This document shows positions 11,119 to 11,546 of a DNA stretch of 11,546 nucleotides, one piece after another (the first letter of the stretch is position 1; each line of letters starts with the position of its first letter). Source of the DNA: Bdellovibrionales bacterium (lineage in GTDB: Bacteria; Bdellovibrionota; Bacteriovoracia; Bacteriovoracales; Bacteriovoracaceae). Both the position numbers and the translations under genes were made by a program. The stretch spans positions 1-11,546 of the forward strand of contig SXUH01000230.1 of the NCBI GenBank assembly GCA_005791855.1, read 5' to 3'. The notes below the pieces were generated by a model. That model made no database searches, was not told the origin of the DNA, and saw only the letters and a list, made by a program, of their open reading frames with translations.

Positions 11119-11546
11119 ATGAAAGGACTAAAGCTCCTCGTCATTATGACGATCGTACTAACCGCTCTCCCCGCCCGCGCCTCCCTGGATAACCTCAACT
11201 CCAAGCTACCGGTGGAGATCGAGGACGCCGAGCCCATCGACGAGGGAACTTGGAACGCCCAGCTCTTGAGTGAGTTCCGAGAGGAGGACGAGGGGGCGGC
11301 TCAGTGGAGACTCGTTCCCGAGCTCCGGAGCGGCTTCGCTAAACGCTTCCAGCTCACCGTCCGCTCCCCCTTTCTCCCGGGGCCGGCCGAGGAGAGGCGA
11401 GGCAGCGGAGACGTGGAAACCGAACTCCAGTACCTCCTCCTCGAAGCCCCGACCGGCCCGAGCATCGGCATCTCCGCGATGGGGATCGCTCCAACGGGGA
11501 AGGAGAGCAAGGGTGTGGATTCGGACTTCAAGATCGCCGTCTCCCA
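11119..11546 (+). CDS. Probable outer-membrane beta-barrel protein, C-terminus cut off by window edge
   Basis: Reading from ATG 11119 gives 142 codons with no stop before the edge. The product has a signal peptide (MKGLKLLVIMTIVLTALPARA). The following region alternates hydrophobic strands with turns: TWNAQLLSEFREE, AQWRLVPELRSGFAKRFQLTVRSPF, then GDVETELQYLLLEAPTGPSIGISAMGIAPTGKES. The order 'early strands, then a GD-x-E-x-x-x-x-YLL strand, then a hydrophobic strand ending in PTG' is like the MetA-type (Phenol_MetA_deg) and related outer-membrane porin-like families of diderm bacteria, but only about the first half is visible and the assignment is tentative. There is no strong ribosome-binding site (TAAGAAC before the ATG). 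It is divergent from the cysteine-rich gene, sharing a 155-base regulatory region. Confidence 0.65.
   Translation, partial: MKGLKLLVIMTIVLTALPARASLDNLNSKLPVEIEDAEPIDEGTWNAQLLSEFREEDEGAAQWRLVPELRSGFAKRFQLTVRSPFLPGPAEERRGSGDVETELQYLLLEAPTGPSIGISAMGIAPTGKESKGVDSDFKIAVS

Noticed and set aside
1..11546. CRISPR arrays, tRNA or rRNA genes, insertion sequences, toxin-antitoxin or defence modules
   Set aside because: I looked for spaced direct repeats, cloverleaf/TTCRANNC signatures, transposase motifs and defence-domain motifs and saw none; the window reads as ordinary chromosomal genes.

Overview
The window reads as a stretch of a GC-rich chromosome, most likely from a Bdellovibrionota / Bacteriovoracia-type bacterium. 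This is inferred from a TIGR02147/DUF4423-type regulator, two DUF4360 secreted proteins, many short Sec-exported proteins of unknown function, and a strong preference for C/G at third codon positions. No species can be named. There is no rRNA, tRNA, CRISPR array, IS element or phage module.

Layout from left to right. A TetR regulator (minus, cut by the left edge) is divergent from a DUF1992 gene, with a perfect TTTAAGAG-N6-CTCTTAAA palindrome between them. Next come an exported S41 peptidase and a GNAT acetyltransferase on plus. A minus-strand block follows: an unrecognised cytosolic protein, an exported seven-repeat protein (probable beta-propeller), a small RDD membrane protein and a soluble PAS histidine kinase. 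The kinase converges on the GNAT gene, and their stop codons overlap in CTAG. Divergent from the block is a pair of small exported proteins (plus), which ends in a large hairpin shared with the next minus-strand unit. That unit is a TIGR02147-type regulator coupled by ATGA to a small exported protein. Two divergent DUF4360 paralogues come next, separated by a region rich in inverted repeats. The second converges on a ten-cysteine exported protein across a clear bidirectional terminator. A probable outer-membrane beta-barrel gene runs off the right edge.

Most of the region (8 of 14 genes) encodes Sec-exported products, so it looks like an envelope/secretome neighbourhood with local regulators. 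The coding content is mostly ordinary. The more interesting material lies between genes: (1) a 17/18-bp inverted repeat that would bury the RDD ribosome-binding site and start codon; (2) a 9-bp Shine-Dalgarno-sequestering stem at the predicted 5' end of the TIGR02147 mRNA; (3) a recurring TCCTATAC-like -10 motif without a clear -35 box in front of six genes; (4) overlapping inverted repeats, one pair with pseudoknot topology, between the DUF4360 genes; and (5) a kinase whose only good Shine-Dalgarno points at an ATC codon. I did not find a convincing new multi-gene system such as defence or a biosynthetic cluster.
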